The notes beneath the pieces are model-generated. The model ran no database searches. It worked only from the letters and a program-made list of their open reading frames with translations, and was not told where the DNA came from. The translations under genes and the position numbers were made by a program. 64,000 bases of DNA from Apiospora phragmitis (lineage: Eukaryota; Ascomycota; Sordariomycetes; Amphisphaeriales; Apiosporaceae), in contig JAQQWL010000015.1 of NCBI GenBank assembly GCA_038363925.1, positions 806,001 to 870,000 of the forward strand, in the 5' to 3' direction. Of the stretch, positions 45,149-55,971 are shown in pieces (the first letter of the stretch is position 1; each line of letters begins with the position of its first letter).

Positions 45149-46380
45149 ATGGCGCAATCCGGATTTGGAGCAGCGCTGCATTCCTACCCCGAAGGAGGGG
45201 CGCCTGCACGCCAAGAGCAGGACAGTACAAGCCGCATGACCAACCTCTACCACAAGATTGGCCAATTAGACCCAGAAAAGAGACGTCCTCTTACCCTCAT
45301 CCATATACTGGTCAAGGCTGCAGTCCGCGATCCCGTCATCGCCCTGGATCTGGATATTGCCATTCAGGGCCAGTACCTCCCGGCTCCCGATAGCGGCCTG
45401 CCAATGGTAGCGACCCAGGTGCACCCACCCCTTAACCCCCTTAGGACTTACAGATCCAATACTGCCGGGCCGTCTCTGGCTGCATCCAGGGACCCAGTTC
45501 CGCCCGCCCCATTTGGCACGGGCCAGAAGCGTGCGGCTGTTAATCAGCCGTCCTTGTCACAACCACCCCCGCGGCGCGTAAGGACAGAAGGGCCAGTTCC
45601 GTCGCCGGCGTGGGGGGGGGGGGGCTGGGTCAGAATCCCGGCCGTTCGTAATCAGTTGAATAGTTCCTTCCCTTATTGCTTATTTTATTTGGAAGTCTGC
45701 ACGGTCAGACATGACTTAGAGGCTTAATTTGTTTTTCGCCTTGGTGAAAACCGCGACCCGACAAAGTCACGTTCCCGCCAACAGACTCGGATGACTCCTT
45801 ATTTTGTGGATCGGATAGCGAGGAAGATGAGGAGGAGGATGAAAACGAAGAGGTTATAGGAGAGGAACCGCCAGAGCCCCGCGAGAAGCCCGCCAATTAC
45901 GACAGACTTCTCAAAATAACGGAGCACGACCTGGGCTGGTACGGCAAGTACGAAAAGTGCACGGAGAGGGGGAGAACACTCTGGCTCGGAGTGCTTGTTA
46001 CGCCATCGGGGCCAGGCTGGAAAACCTCGAAAAGGCTATGGAGCGACACCGGTCTTACGCCAACCGCCTACACGTTCTCACCGTTATGCGCAACATACTC
46101 ACCTCCTGCTACGTGACACAGCCGTCGCGGGTGGGTACCTATGTCCGCCATGGGTTCATGTACGACGAGCACTTCGCGCGGGCGGTGCAGGCCATGACGC
46201 CGGGCCAGCGCCGGAAAGTCAGGGGGAGAGGAAGGAGGTAAGTGGCTCGAGCCGTTCATTCAGCTCGTATACGAGGCTCGGAGCTATGGGGGATTACCGC
46301 AACTGCATCAGGCTCTGGTCCTGCTGGCTCCCCGAAAAGCTAAGAAGGTCAAGCCTTGGGCCGATATTTCCAAGTATTAG
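45149..46380 (+). CDS. Hypothetical fungal protein broken at several G-runs
   Basis: Coding character runs from IMAQSGFGAALHSYPEGG (ATG 45149; 45107 also possible) to ISKY and TAG at 46378-46380. A likely 141-bp intron (45644-45784) is followed by an acidic stretch (DSEEDEEEDENEEV), NYDRLLKITEHDLGWYGKYEKC, then ACYAIGARLENLEKAMERH and ending WLEPFIQLVYEARSYGG. Keeping that order requires one more G at the run 45968-45972 and one fewer at 46222-46226. A 13-G run at 45612-45624 also makes the first exon frame uncertain. The net length fits a protein of about 360 residues. The acidic tract and helical C-terminal domain are conserved-looking, but I recognise no family. Confidence 0.5.
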
Positions 46381-46710
46381 TATTCTTTCTACGCTTTTTT
46401 ATTTTAGGCAATCAGATATCGAGAGGTCTTTGTGGTTGGGTAATAATGTTTCCTACCACTTTGGGGTCGGGTGATTTAGGGACAAAGCAACGCAGATATG
46501 CAAATCGAACCAACCAAACTCTCGCCCTGGTCAGAGCATGACAGCCATATCATGAAAGGGGTGTCCTAGGGTGCGTCATTCGCGTATAAATAGCTGAGTC
46601 GAACGCCTCTTCTCTTGGGTGGTCGTTATGCATTTTATTGCCTATTAATCAGCAGGATTCGCCAGTCAGCCCGTGTCTTTTTCATACTTCTATCCCTTTA
46701 TCAATATATA
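46381..46710. other. Intergenic
   Basis: A short AT-rich gap containing the TATA box at 46585-46592. No coding sequence was seen. Confidence 0.4.
46585..46592 (+). promoter_or_regulatory. TATA box upstream of a small ORF
   Basis: TATAAATA lies about 119 bases upstream of the ATG at 46711. Its quality makes the small downstream ORF a better candidate for a transcribed gene. Confidence 0.4.
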
Positions 46711-46956
46711 ATGTCGCAAACACCTCACGATAGAGCATTATCCCTAGGTACTAGCTACGAACTATGGGATCATTATGCTGGGCTGCTTACGGAGGACGTA
46801 GTATCTCCGATCGCCTCTTGGATAATCGATGACCTGCCTTCGGAAGGTGTTATACTAGAGAGTACCAGTATCAGCTACAGATGGTTTCCATTAAAACTCA
46901 AGACGTGCGGTAGACTCACCACTATTACCGAGGTTCGAATGAATGGGAAATTTTAG
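46711..46956 (+). CDS. Small hypothetical ORF (81 aa), possibly first exon
   Basis: It starts ATGTCGCAAACACC after a TATA box and encodes SYELWDHYAGLLTEDVVSPIASWIIDDLPSEG, an acidic, helical sequence. Codon use is AT-rich compared with the neighbours. A GTTCGA at 46933 could be a donor to the low-GC ORF at 47040-47189, but the phases I tried do not match. No family is recognised. Confidence 0.3.
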   Translation: MSQTPHDRALSLGTSYELWDHYAGLLTEDVVSPIASWIIDDLPSEGVILESTSISYRWFPLKLKTCGRLTTITEVRMNGKF

Positions 46957-47039
46957 ACGCATTGCTGGTTCAAGCACCTTGCGTTAGGATAGTGGTATAG
47001 GGGGCGTTGAGTCTCCTCCCTTGTCTGAAGACACCGTTC

Positions 47040-47189
47040 ATGCCCAGTAATGATACTCTAGCAAAGGCTATTTTAAATATAAGCGATAGGCAGAAGCAGG
47101 CTACTAGCGTCATCAAATTAATTTTAGACCGTTTCATTTCAAAACTACAGACAGAATATGATCAATTAGGACTATTGTATAGTGGTTGA
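47040..47189 (+). CDS. Small low-GC ORF (49 aa), possible 3-prime exon
   Basis: ATGCCCAGTAATGATACTC to TGA encodes a compact helical sequence (LAKAILNISDRQKQATSVIK then LILDRFISKLQTEYDQLG). It uses TTA and ATA codons heavily, unlike the GC-biased genes nearby. It could be a real short exon or a chance ORF in AT-rich DNA. Confidence 0.2.
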   Translation: MPSNDTLAKAILNISDRQKQATSVIKLILDRFISKLQTEYDQLGLLYSG

Positions 47190-47531
47190 GTTCGGTTATG
47201 CCGTGGATGGTCATATCTCTACAACCGAGTAACCGGAGAAAGGCATCCAAAATTTGAATCCTACAGTCAACATATCTCCGTTACCAAACAAGAACATCTC
47301 TTTCAACAGGAGATTATCTGTGGATACAACTAGAACTGTCCCAAGGCATCAGTCAATGAAGAACATCAATTCCAGATACGCCTAAGATCCGACCCAGCAC
47401 CTTATACTATAAACTTGAGTAGACTGAGAACGGTCAATAGTATTCAACTACCCGTTTACCAAAACCTACAAATCCAATTTCATCGTCAGCCGGTCAGTAA
47501 CCCCAGGAGCGCCACTTGAAAAGGCGACAAC

Positions 47532-48083
47532 ATGGCAGACGAGAGACCAAGGCGGGCATCCTTGAAGGACCACGTCAATCTCGCATACAACTGCCTAGCA
47601 TCTGGCGTCGCTAATAACTACGTTGAGGTACTCGCGACCGAAGCCATGAGGAGGAGGGCGCAAAACAGGGCCTCAGCGACATGTGGCGGCGCTGGAAACA
47701 ACGCCAACACCCCTTTCGGCTTACAGGTACCAAGTATTGGGTACGCCCACATGATGCGGCAAGAGTCCAAACCCAAGGTAGAGAAAATATTCAACGCCTG
47801 GGGTACGGGTCACAACACCTGGATGGGGAGCCCCGCTATATTGACCGCGGAAGATGACCGTGGACTGCCGGAAGCCGTGGCGAAAGTTCAGGAAAGACTC
47901 AACTATGAGTGGGCAGAGGGAAAGCACCCCCAGGAGATCCTGAATGAACACGTTAAGTCCCAGTGTTGGTGTGGTCGCTGCAGACCCGTGCTGAACAGGT
48001 GTGAAGCATGCCGCGAACCAAATGGTATCCGTGCTCTAGATCGCGACAGTGGCATGGCGCAGAAGCGGAATCCCCAGACATAA
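47532..48083 (+). CDS. Hypothetical protein, 183 aa, with Cys-rich C-terminus
   Basis: A single open frame from ATGGCAGACGAGAG to TAA. The N-terminal half is helical (ASLKDHVNLAYNCLASGVANN). The centre includes FNAWGTGHNTWMGSP, and the C-terminus has six cysteines in CWCGRCRPVLNRCEAC (two CxxC-like pairs), which could bind zinc. There are no homologues I recognise, no signal peptide and no membrane helix. The final 30 residues are basic and may continue in another frame beyond a hidden splice site. Confidence 0.45.
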   Translation: MADERPRRASLKDHVNLAYNCLASGVANNYVEVLATEAMRRRAQNRASATCGGAGNNANTPFGLQVPSIGYAHMMRQESKPKVEKIFNAWGTGHNTWMGSPAILTAEDDRGLPEAVAKVQERLNYEWAEGKHPQEILNEHVKSQCWCGRCRPVLNRCEACREPNGIRALDRDSGMAQKRNPQT

Positions 48084-48304
48084 GGAGAAGGAAGCGGAAA
48101 CAACTCGATAAACCCCGCGCCAAACGGCCAAGCCCCAACACATGGATGAGTACAGGTGCTGAGGAAATAGTCATACGAAATCCAGTAGGAGGGTGGTGGT
48201 GGCGGTGGTAGTAAATCATTCCCGAGCCTTCACTCCGCCCTTCTTCCCCGAGATCCCCAAGAAGCAATTAATCGAAAGGAACCTCAATCAAGCTACCTTG
48301 CAGG

Positions 48305-48606
48305 ACAGGAAAAAAAGATAATAATGGCCTCCTCATCCAAGAACAGCCTTCCCGTCGTAAAGCAGTACACGACGATAACATCGGCGGCGAGGAGACACGG
48401 CTCTTGCGTCGCGGTGATGTGTTCGCGCAGCGCGGCAATACCACGCCTGGCGCAACCCAAGCGCGACCGAATACGTGCGTGTGCTCTGCGAGGTGTTTGG
48501 TGCCGAGCCCGTTGTGGTCGACGAGTAGCTGCTCGAGGCGTCCATGGGAATGGCAATCACTGGTCTCTCCAAACTCGGGGACGGAGATCAGGGGGATAAT
48601 CAGTGA
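48305..48606 (+). pseudogene. Cupin_2-domain protein remnant
   Basis: One frame gives the cupin strand ETRLLRRGDVFAQRGNT, and after a missing C at 48441-48442 the next frame gives HAWRNPSATEYVRVLCEVFGAEPVVVDE, then TAG (48526-48528), then LLEASMGMAITGLSKLGDG. Together these match the C-terminal half of fungal cupin domain proteins (R.GDVvvQRGt.HaWrNpS...rvlcvlv..ePv.vdG..L). The TAG replaces what is usually Gln; CAG to TAG is a RIP-type change. The N-terminal half is not recognisable upstream. Because both a frame break and a stop are present, I call it a relic. Confidence 0.6.
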
Positions 48607-48957
48607 ATGGGACACGCGGGCTCGTGATTAATGGTGGAACGAACTTGCTAGCGCTATGCCGAGCTACAGTGCTACATGATAAGTATGATCCTGAAAGGCT
48701 TAACATGAATGATTTACTCTTAAATGAATTTTAATTGTGATCTTGTAGAGCCAGGCATGAAATACGTTGATAACTTTTCATCAATTCGGGAATGAAGTTG
48801 CGATAACTGCCGACTTGCAGATTGATTGATTCCAGTGGACCCGACGAATAAGCGTGCATGCATACTGCGTCTTGATGTCATAGCCAAATGCGGGAGTACT
48901 AGAGGGCAGCAGTTCTACAAAAGAGCAGAATACCTGGCAATCAACCTCCCAAATGAA
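48607..48957. other. Intergenic
   Basis: About 0.35 kb between the cupin relic and the second glutathione transferase gene. No additional feature was seen. Confidence 0.4.
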
Positions 48958-49890
48958 ATGAGATTTGTTCGAAGCACAACAATACTGCCAGTGGCAAGAA
49001 GAAGTCTACACGCCTACGCCTCCAAGATGGCCCAAGTCGACACCTCGTTGCCAGCGCGACCGACGGGCGCCGCCGCCAAGCTCGCCGAAGCGCATTCGGC
49101 GGAGCACCCGCTGAAGCTGTACGGCGGCTGGTTCTGCCCCTTCGTGCAGCGCAGCTGGATCGTGCTCGAGGAGAAGAAGATACCCTACGAGTACCAGGAG
49201 ATCAACCCCTACAAGAAGGCGCCCGAGTTCCTCGCCCTCAACCCGCGCGGCCTCGTCCCGACCCTGGCGGTGCCCAAGGACGACGCCAAGAGCAAGCAGC
49301 AAAAGCCGCTGTACGAGAGCTCCGTCATCTGCGAGTACCTCAACGACGAGTACGCCGACGAGTCGAAGCACGGGCCGGACCTGTTCCCGCCGGGCTCGGC
49401 GTACGAGCGGGCGCGGTGCCGGCTGTGGATCGACCACATCTCGGGCAAGATCGTGCCCGGGTTCTACAAGTTCATCCAGCACACGGCCGAGAAGGAGTAC
49501 AGCCTCGAGGAGGCGCGCGCGAACTTCCTGGGCCACATCAAGACGCTGGCCCGGGAGATGCTGGACAACAGCGAAAAAGACGGGCCGTGGTTCCTGGGCG
49601 CCCGGTTCAGCATGGTCGATGTCATGCTCGCGCCGTGGGCGAAGCGGCTGTTCTTGCTCGACCACTACAAGCCGGGCGGGGTCGCCCTCCCAGCCGAGGG
49701 CCAGGGCGGGGAGGACGAGGCGCTATGGGGCCGGTGGAGAACGTGGTACAACGCCATCGTGGGCAGGCAGAGCGTCAAGGACACATGGAGCGACGACGAC
49801 TATTACGTGCAGGCTTACAAGCGGTATGCTGAGGATACTACCAATTCGGAAGTTGCGCAAGCAACACGGAAGGGAGAGGCTCTGCCATAG
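48958..49890 (+). CDS. Omega-class-like glutathione S-transferase
   Basis: A single exon. The ATG at 48958 gives 310 aa with a basic, Ser/Arg-rich leader (MRFVRSTTILPVARRSLHAY) that looks mitochondrial; the ATG at 49027 (MAQVDTSLPARP) gives 287 aa and a cytosolic form. The thioredoxin-fold domain has KLYGGWFCPFVQRSWIVLEEK with a catalytic Cys in place of Ser/Tyr, then NPRGLVPTLAVP (cis-Pro) and YESSVICEYLND, the glutathione-binding ESxxI motif. The C-terminal helical domain contains FLGARFSMVDVMLAPWAKR. Likely activities are thioltransferase, dehydroascorbate reductase or S-(phenacyl)glutathione reductase. Unlike the ECM4-like gene at 14490-15616, the frame is intact. Dual targeting by two starts is an inference. 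Confidence 0.87.
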   Translation: MRFVRSTTILPVARRSLHAYASKMAQVDTSLPARPTGAAAKLAEAHSAEHPLKLYGGWFCPFVQRSWIVLEEKKIPYEYQEINPYKKAPEFLALNPRGLVPTLAVPKDDAKSKQQKPLYESSVICEYLNDEYADESKHGPDLFPPGSAYERARCRLWIDHISGKIVPGFYKFIQHTAEKEYSLEEARANFLGHIKTLAREMLDNSEKDGPWFLGARFSMVDVMLAPWAKRLFLLDHYKPGGVALPAEGQGGEDEALWGRWRTWYNAIVGRQSVKDTWSDDDYYVQAYKRYAEDTTNSEVAQATRKGEALP

Positions 49891-50653
49891 TTGAAAGCAT
49901 AATCTTGAAGGAGCTGCTGGTATTTCAATAGCCAGCTAAGACTTGCCAAATTGATAGTTCTAATCGCCTTGTAAGAAGCTCAAGGTATTAGCTTGAGTGT
50001 AAGTGTGCACTGGCAGTGCCTCCAAAACCGCAGCGTGAGACGAGATTCGTGGGTTTCAGAATAAGCCGCAATTAGGGAAGCTGAATATGCGCTAAGCTGA
50101 GATCATCTTTGATTAGGAGGGCTGAAGGGTGCACGTTATTAATTGTCAGCAAACCGTTGGGTTCAGAGCTGAAGAGGCAACGCGAATGTGAAAAAACAAA
50201 AAAAACAAAAAAACATTGTTAGTGCAGTTGGTAAATGGGGATCCTCCAAATTCATTTTTGGACCGTAGCGGAGACTGCTGACTGACTCCTGACTGAACCA
50301 AGATGGCAAGATGGCAAGGAAAAAGTCGACGTTATCGGAATACCCGCTGTGTTTCGCAGACTCGCCGGCAATTGACCTTCGGTAAAGAGCCCTGTTACTG
50401 TACCTCGCAGCGTCCGTTACCACTCAGGCCCCGCGGCCCGCCCGGTCTTATTTTTTGCCATCCATCGCTGAAAAGTTCCGAGCGCGGTGAGCAGATTTAT
50501 TAGCAGGTACTTCTTAAAAGACAGCTGCAGCAGCGCAACCAGAGCCGAAGCCGATCTCGACCGACCCAGGTCCCAGGATAACGATCCACGTCTTGTCAAT
50601 CTTTCTGTACCGACAAGCAACGCCGTATCCTTGCTTGGCACTCTTGACCCAGA
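49891..50653. other. Intergenic
   Basis: About 0.76 kb. An A-rich patch (A6-C-A8-C-A7 at about 50193-50216) may be part of a 3-prime region. No gene was seen. Confidence 0.4.
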
Positions 50654-50828
50654 ATGGCGCAGCTTTCGTTTGACGACAGGACGCAGTCCTTTCTCAATTG
50701 GTTTACCGGTCTGCCAGGCGCTACGTTCCATCCAAACATCCAAATACAGGATCTACGACAGAGTGGCCAGGGCAGAGGAATTGGTGGGTGATGATCTTCT
50801 GATTGCTTTTTGTTGCGCGAGTGCGTAT

Positions 50829-50864
<36 letters not shown>

Positions 50865-52500
50865 TTCTTGAGATAAGACAGGGCTGATATCGTTAGCACA
50901 GTCGCGACATCGGACATACCGGAGGATACCGAGCTCTTCAAAATCCCGAGAGCTGCCATCATCAACACCTTGACATCGGATCTGACCAAAGAAGATCCCT
51001 CAAGTGTTTGAAGACTCAACCGAGGGATTGGAGGGTATTAATAATGAAGCCGACGAGGAGGGCGACACCAGTGGGGCGCCGGACTCCTGGGTGTCGCTCA
51101 TTCTAGTCATGATCTATGAGTTCATGCAGGGTGATAAGTCAAAGTGGAAGCCCTATTTCGACATCATGCCAGAGAGCTTCGACACTCTCATGTTCTGGCC
51201 GCGAACAGAGCTTGGTGGCTTGCAGGCCAGTGCCATCTCAGCTAAAATTGGTAAAGATGAGGCCGATAACATGTTCCGCGCAAAGGTCCTTCCCGTCGTC
51301 GAGGAGCATGCACACATCTTCTACCCCGAAGGATCGAAACGGATGAACGAAGAGGAACTGCTGAATCTGGCCCACCGCATGGGAAGTACTGTTATGTATG
51401 AAACCGCTTCTCCAAATGAGATTGAATCCGGGTTGGGTCGTACTGACAATCATGCGACAGGGCTTATGCATTCGATCTCGAAACTGATGATGAAGAACCC
51501 GAGGAGGAGGGTGATGAGTGGGTAGAAGACAAGGAAGGAAAGCTCCTGATGGGAAGTAAGTGCAGACATTGATTGCCTGGGCGCACTTTGCCCAACTTTG
51601 GAGCAGCAGTAGCTAACATTTTCCGCGCCAGTGGTGCCCATGGCCGATATCCTTAATGCGGATGCTGTATTCAATGTAAGACAACCACCACGGACGGTCA
51701 TGTCCAACATGCCTTTCTGATCTCGTTAGATCGCTAACTCTTACTAAAAGGCCCACGTGAATCACGAGGATGACTTTCTGACCGTCACGTCACTCAAGCC
51801 CATAAGTGCTGGTGAACAGGTCCTCAACTACTATGGTCCGTTATCCAACAGTGAACTGCTGAGGCGATACGGCTACGTTACTTCTAACCACGCACGATAC
51901 GACGTGGTGGAGTTATCGTGGAACATGGTACTGTCGGTACTCCAGAACCATCTCCGACTTGATGAAGCAAAATGGGGCCAAGCAGTAAGTTGGCTAGGAA
52001 CAATGGCAAATGGACCAAATGTTAACGAACGCCCACAGATCAATCAACTCGACGAGGAAGAGACCGAGGACACCTTTGTGATAGATCGCGACCTTGACGA
52101 GCCCGATTCCCGCGGCGACGTGCACGGCGAAGTGAAGCTGAAGCAACTCCCCGCCGACCTCGAGGAGCAGATCGCCACGTTCCTGAAGGCGGCCCGCAAG
52201 GTCTCGCCCGAGTCGATCCCCGACAAGCGCAAGCGCGACGAGATCTCGGCCGCCGTGATCCACCGGGCGCTGCAGCTCCCGGTGGCCGAGTACCCCACGT
52301 CGGAGGCCGAGGACCAGGCCCTGCTCCAGGACGCCAACTTTACCGATCGCCAGAAGATGGCCATCGTGGTCCGCCTCGGCGAGAAGAAGCTGCTGAGCGA
52401 GGCCATCCAGGTGGCGGCCGAGAAGATTAACACGATGGCACGAAACGGCGATGATGCGTCCTCCGAACGTTCTGCCAAGAGGCACAAGTCCTCCCGGTAA
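50654..52500 (+). CDS. SET-domain lysine methyltransferase (RKM4 / Rubisco-LSMT type), one frame break
   Basis: Six exons: 50654-50783, 50902-51395, 51461-51555, 51632-51675, 51751-51984, 52039-52500 (about 485 aa). Exon 1 encodes MAQLSFDDRTQSFLNWFTGL and HPNIQIQDLRQSGQGRGIV, the opening of the SET fold; exon 2 continues VATSDIPEDTELFKIPR. Further family marks are LMFWPRTELGGLQASAISAKIGKDEAD, HRMGSTVMAYAFDLE joined across intron 2, MADILNADAVFN, and LKPISAGEQVLNYYGPLSNSELLRRYGY, the GE(Q)i...YG active-site segment. The C-terminal Rubisco-LSMT substrate-binding helices follow from KQLPADLEEQIATFLKAA. In yeast Rkm4 methylates ribosomal protein L42; the same target is plausible here. A one-base excess at the A-run 50988-50990 shifts the frame in exon 2. 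Confidence 0.87.
50831..50861 (+). repeat. (GA)n microsatellite in intron 1 of the SET gene
   Basis: About 15 GA dinucleotides form a pure run within the 118-bp first intron. A shorter GA run is found at about 54791-54806, downstream of the RING gene. Confidence 0.85.
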
Positions 52501-53803
52501 AAAGTGATCGATGCCACGAGTCAGCGACATGCATCGTGGCATGCAGATCAGTTCTAGAGCGTGGTGCAAGGATTTGGTGTGTGTGTGTGTTGCGGAGGTA
52601 CAGAGATATGCTGCCAACCTCTTTTTGTCTCTCTCGCCAAATATCCGGCAATGACTTGGCCCACTGTTCGGGTGGTGCAGCATGCGATTTCAGTCACTCG
52701 CAACCTCACCAAAAGCAATGCGTGAAGTGTGACATTACTTTACGGTGTTGGGGATGTTGGCAAAATTTGAATTGGAAAAAGACAGGCGTGGTCCATGTAG
52801 GCTTCAACGCAAATCATGGGTGTTGGGTTTGGAGTTACTCTAGAGGGCTGGGATGTCGGCACAGGGGGGTCTGAGACTACCCAAATAATAATGTCCATTT
52901 GGAAAGGCCAGGCCCAGCTCACGGCACTTCTCATGTTTCTGGTGTTTGTATTCAGGTTGTTCAAATGCCGCGGAAAGGCAATTAGCTAAACTTTTTTTTC
53001 TTATCATTTAGAGTACATCAAATACTACCACTACTACGACTAAAACTTCATCAGGCGACACCAGCCTCCATTGCCGTGGTCCGGTTGCGAGATATCTCGT
53101 GATAAACTGGACTGGGTCTTGGTCGCCTTCCCCTCCTCCTCTCCTCCACAACATAGAGTAACCCCGCGTCTCTTGACCTTCCGTCGTACGATGGCATGGT
53201 TTAATGCAGTGAATTGAATCAATTGACTTCTGCCTAGCCTACCCACCGCCAATTATTTAGCCTTTGGGTACAACTCGGTGCAATGAGACACCATTGAACT
53301 CACTTCTCGTGCACGACGAGAGTACCTGCACGATGGGCGCGCAATAGGCTTGAAAAAGCAACGACTTGTCTTTCATCTCGACACGGCATTTCGATCAAGT
53401 GCATCTGTCACTTACAGGTACCTCTTTAGGGGGAGAGCGTCGTGCGACGACTCCTACCACTTAAGGTGGACTGATAAAACTCATTCCCATCCATCTTCGA
53501 CTCTCTGGATTTAAGACCGCTGTAAATAAAGTGGTCACACAAGGCCGTTCGGCATCCCCGCACGCTGGGCGCCGGTATACTTCGCTACAATTCCATCTCG
53601 ACAAGCCAAGCACGCAACAGGTCCACATCATGGGAGACTGAGACACAGAAAGGCATACGACGAGAACCATCCCTCAACCCGAACTATCGGGTACAAGTTA
53701 AATTGGAAAGAGAAGGGGGGCTTTACCGGGATACAAGCACGCCGGTCCACGGGAAGTTCGAGACCCACAGCTGCGTGGCGTGCGCAGTTTTTACTGTACA
53801 ACC
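52501..53803. other. Intergenic
   Basis: About 1.3 kb between the SET and RING genes on the plus strand, with a GT microsatellite at about 52575-52590. No supportable ORF was found. Confidence 0.4.
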
Positions 53804-54733
53804 ATGGATCGTCCCTGGGATATTGTGACGGCCGTTTGCTTTTGCGTGCTGGGCATTATCCTAATAGTCAGCGTGTAAGGGCCCTTTTCCCGTTTCTATT
53901 GGTTGTCTCTCTCGCCCGTATCGCCACCCGTGCGTGGCGTGCGCGGTCGCCGACGTCATCTGGAGAAGAAAAAAACGGCTTGCCACTTGCTGACCAAGAA
54001 GCGATACTGCGCAGCTGGTTCAGGGCGAAACTAGCAGCACAATGCGAACGTCTGCGTCAAACCGGGAAACGGAAGAGTGACCCAATTGTGTCCAAGTCGC
54101 TTCAGCGTGCCGTCGCACGGCTCGCCGAGGTTACCGAAAACAAGGGGCACCGGAGCGAAGACAGGGAATCATGTGAAAATTTATGGTCCGTACATATTCC
54201 ACCTCATCTCCACTCATCTCCACAGAATCAGGAAGAAGTCCACATGATTGACACACTCACTCACTACCTCCAGTCCCATATGCCTGGCTTCGCTCTATGG
54301 TCTCCCACGCAACGAAGAAGCAGCATCGGAGTCCGATGCCGAAGGAGGAGCAGGAGGAAGAGGAGTAAGAGGAGGAGACTTGGAAGCCGGGACCTTGAAG
54401 CAGAAGCCGGTCGTGAAAGAAAAATCGCTGGCGAGTACCGACGTGGCAGAGATGACGGAGGCGGCGAAGAAAAAGATGATGAGCAAGCCGCAAAAGCCAG
54501 AAAGGACCAGTTGGCGCCCACAGCCGATGGATGACGAAATCCTGAAGATGCGGCGATGCCCACACATGTTCCACGCCCGGTGCTTGGCGACCTGGTTCCT
54601 CATGAAGCGCTATGACTGCCCGGTCTGCAGAGCTGCGTATTACCAAACAAGCAACGGGAGCGAGGAGTCCCTGCCGGGGCGGGAAATTGCCCAGCCAGGT
54701 TCCTTGGGCATACCCGTTCTACCCTTCTGGTAG
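53804..54733 (+). CDS. Membrane-anchored RING-H2 protein with a long intra-RING insert
   Basis: Exon 1 (53804 to about 53874) encodes a single membrane helix, AVCFCVLGIILIVSV. A second exon (about 53967-54185) carries GLPLADQEAILRSWFRAKLA, and the third is 54274-54733. The 88-bp intron 2 splits the codon for the first RING cysteine: CPIC forms only after splicing (TG/T). The remaining ligands are RCPHMFHARCLATWFLMKRYDCPVC, a clean RING-H2 pattern (C-x-H-x2-H-x2-C-x11-C-x2-C). The insert between ligand pairs one and two is 91 residues, charged and disordered, whereas RING domains usually have 9-39. The exon 1/exon 2 junction is off by one base next to an A7 run at about 53970. It is predicted to be an E3 ubiquitin ligase of an internal membrane. 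Confidence 0.68.
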
Positions 54734-55971
54734 TAGTAGAAGGATAGAAAGAGGCATGCTTGGTTCATTGATTAGTACTTCTTACATACGAGAGAGAGAG
54801 AGAGAGCCTTAACGAGATACACCGATGGATCGGGTGCTTAGCTTTTCGAGCATTGATACGATATGAAATGAGCGGTAGTCGTTCACCCAACCTGAACTTT
54901 TTCCCACATGACACGTGTCGAGGCCTTCGAACGTAGGCTCATGACTGAGGCGGCAGTAGAACCTCTACCGCCTCCCGCGATCGATGGAGGTTAGCTCTTA
55001 TTCTTATGACCCGTCAGACCCGGAGATCTATGGCAGTATGTATGTAGTCCACTATCCCGTCCCAGTACCCGTCCGACTGTCCTGCGCTTCTCAGCCTTGT
55101 CAGGTTTGTGATTAGGTTACCCCGGTTGTAGACAACCTAAACTTTGCTGCTATTGGGCCGTTGGGCAAGACAAAGTCCCATTCACGTGCATGAAAGAGAA
55201 GATACGCGAGCAGAGCAGAAAGTGCACTGGCGTACTGTACATGCAACTGTGGTGCCCAAGAATGCGGCAGCCATCCTCTGTTGGGTAAGGTGGTGGCGAT
55301 CCAGCCTTGCCTTCTTGGGACACCGCCCGGCAGTATACCGCTCTGAATCGCGATCCTGAATGATTGCATCAACCGATCTGAACACTGGGATTGAATGGTT
55401 CGGCTTATGACCTCATCTGCCCGGACAAACAAAGAGCCAAATTGCCAAACGTACTAACCTCCAGATCTTCTCGGCCGCGATCGAGTGATTGCATAGATGA
55501 TCCCAATGCTAGGGGCGGGTTTGATCTGCCCTTATTCTCCCATCACAATGGATGACAGTTGCCAATATTCGATCCACGCGCTTTGTACGGATTGAAGCTA
55601 TTGGCAATCGACTGCAAAAAAAAAGAGGCTGACTGACCTATTCCAGTTCCCGAATGCAGGGAACAGCGGAGCATTATACCCGTAACTTTTGCTCGGTGGT
55701 TAACTGCATGCATGACGTCCCCTTTCGTCACTACTTGGTTCTTTTCCGAGACTTCTCTCGCGCGCGTATTAACGGACTTGCCGAAACCACAGGAGGTTCT
55801 GCTCCAATATCTCTACCACCTCCCAATCCCATCGCCTGTCCTTCTGCCATACCTGCATAGTTTCTGGCCCAGGATTCCCGCACCTTCACTGCAGCCTTCA
55901 GTCGACCGCATACCCGTGACCACTTGATTGAACACCCTGGACTTCTCCAGCGCCCCACTGATTCGATTTGC
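54734..55971. other. Intergenic
   Basis: About 1.2 kb upstream of UVE1. No gene or repeat other than a short GA run (about 54791-54806) was seen. Confidence 0.4.
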
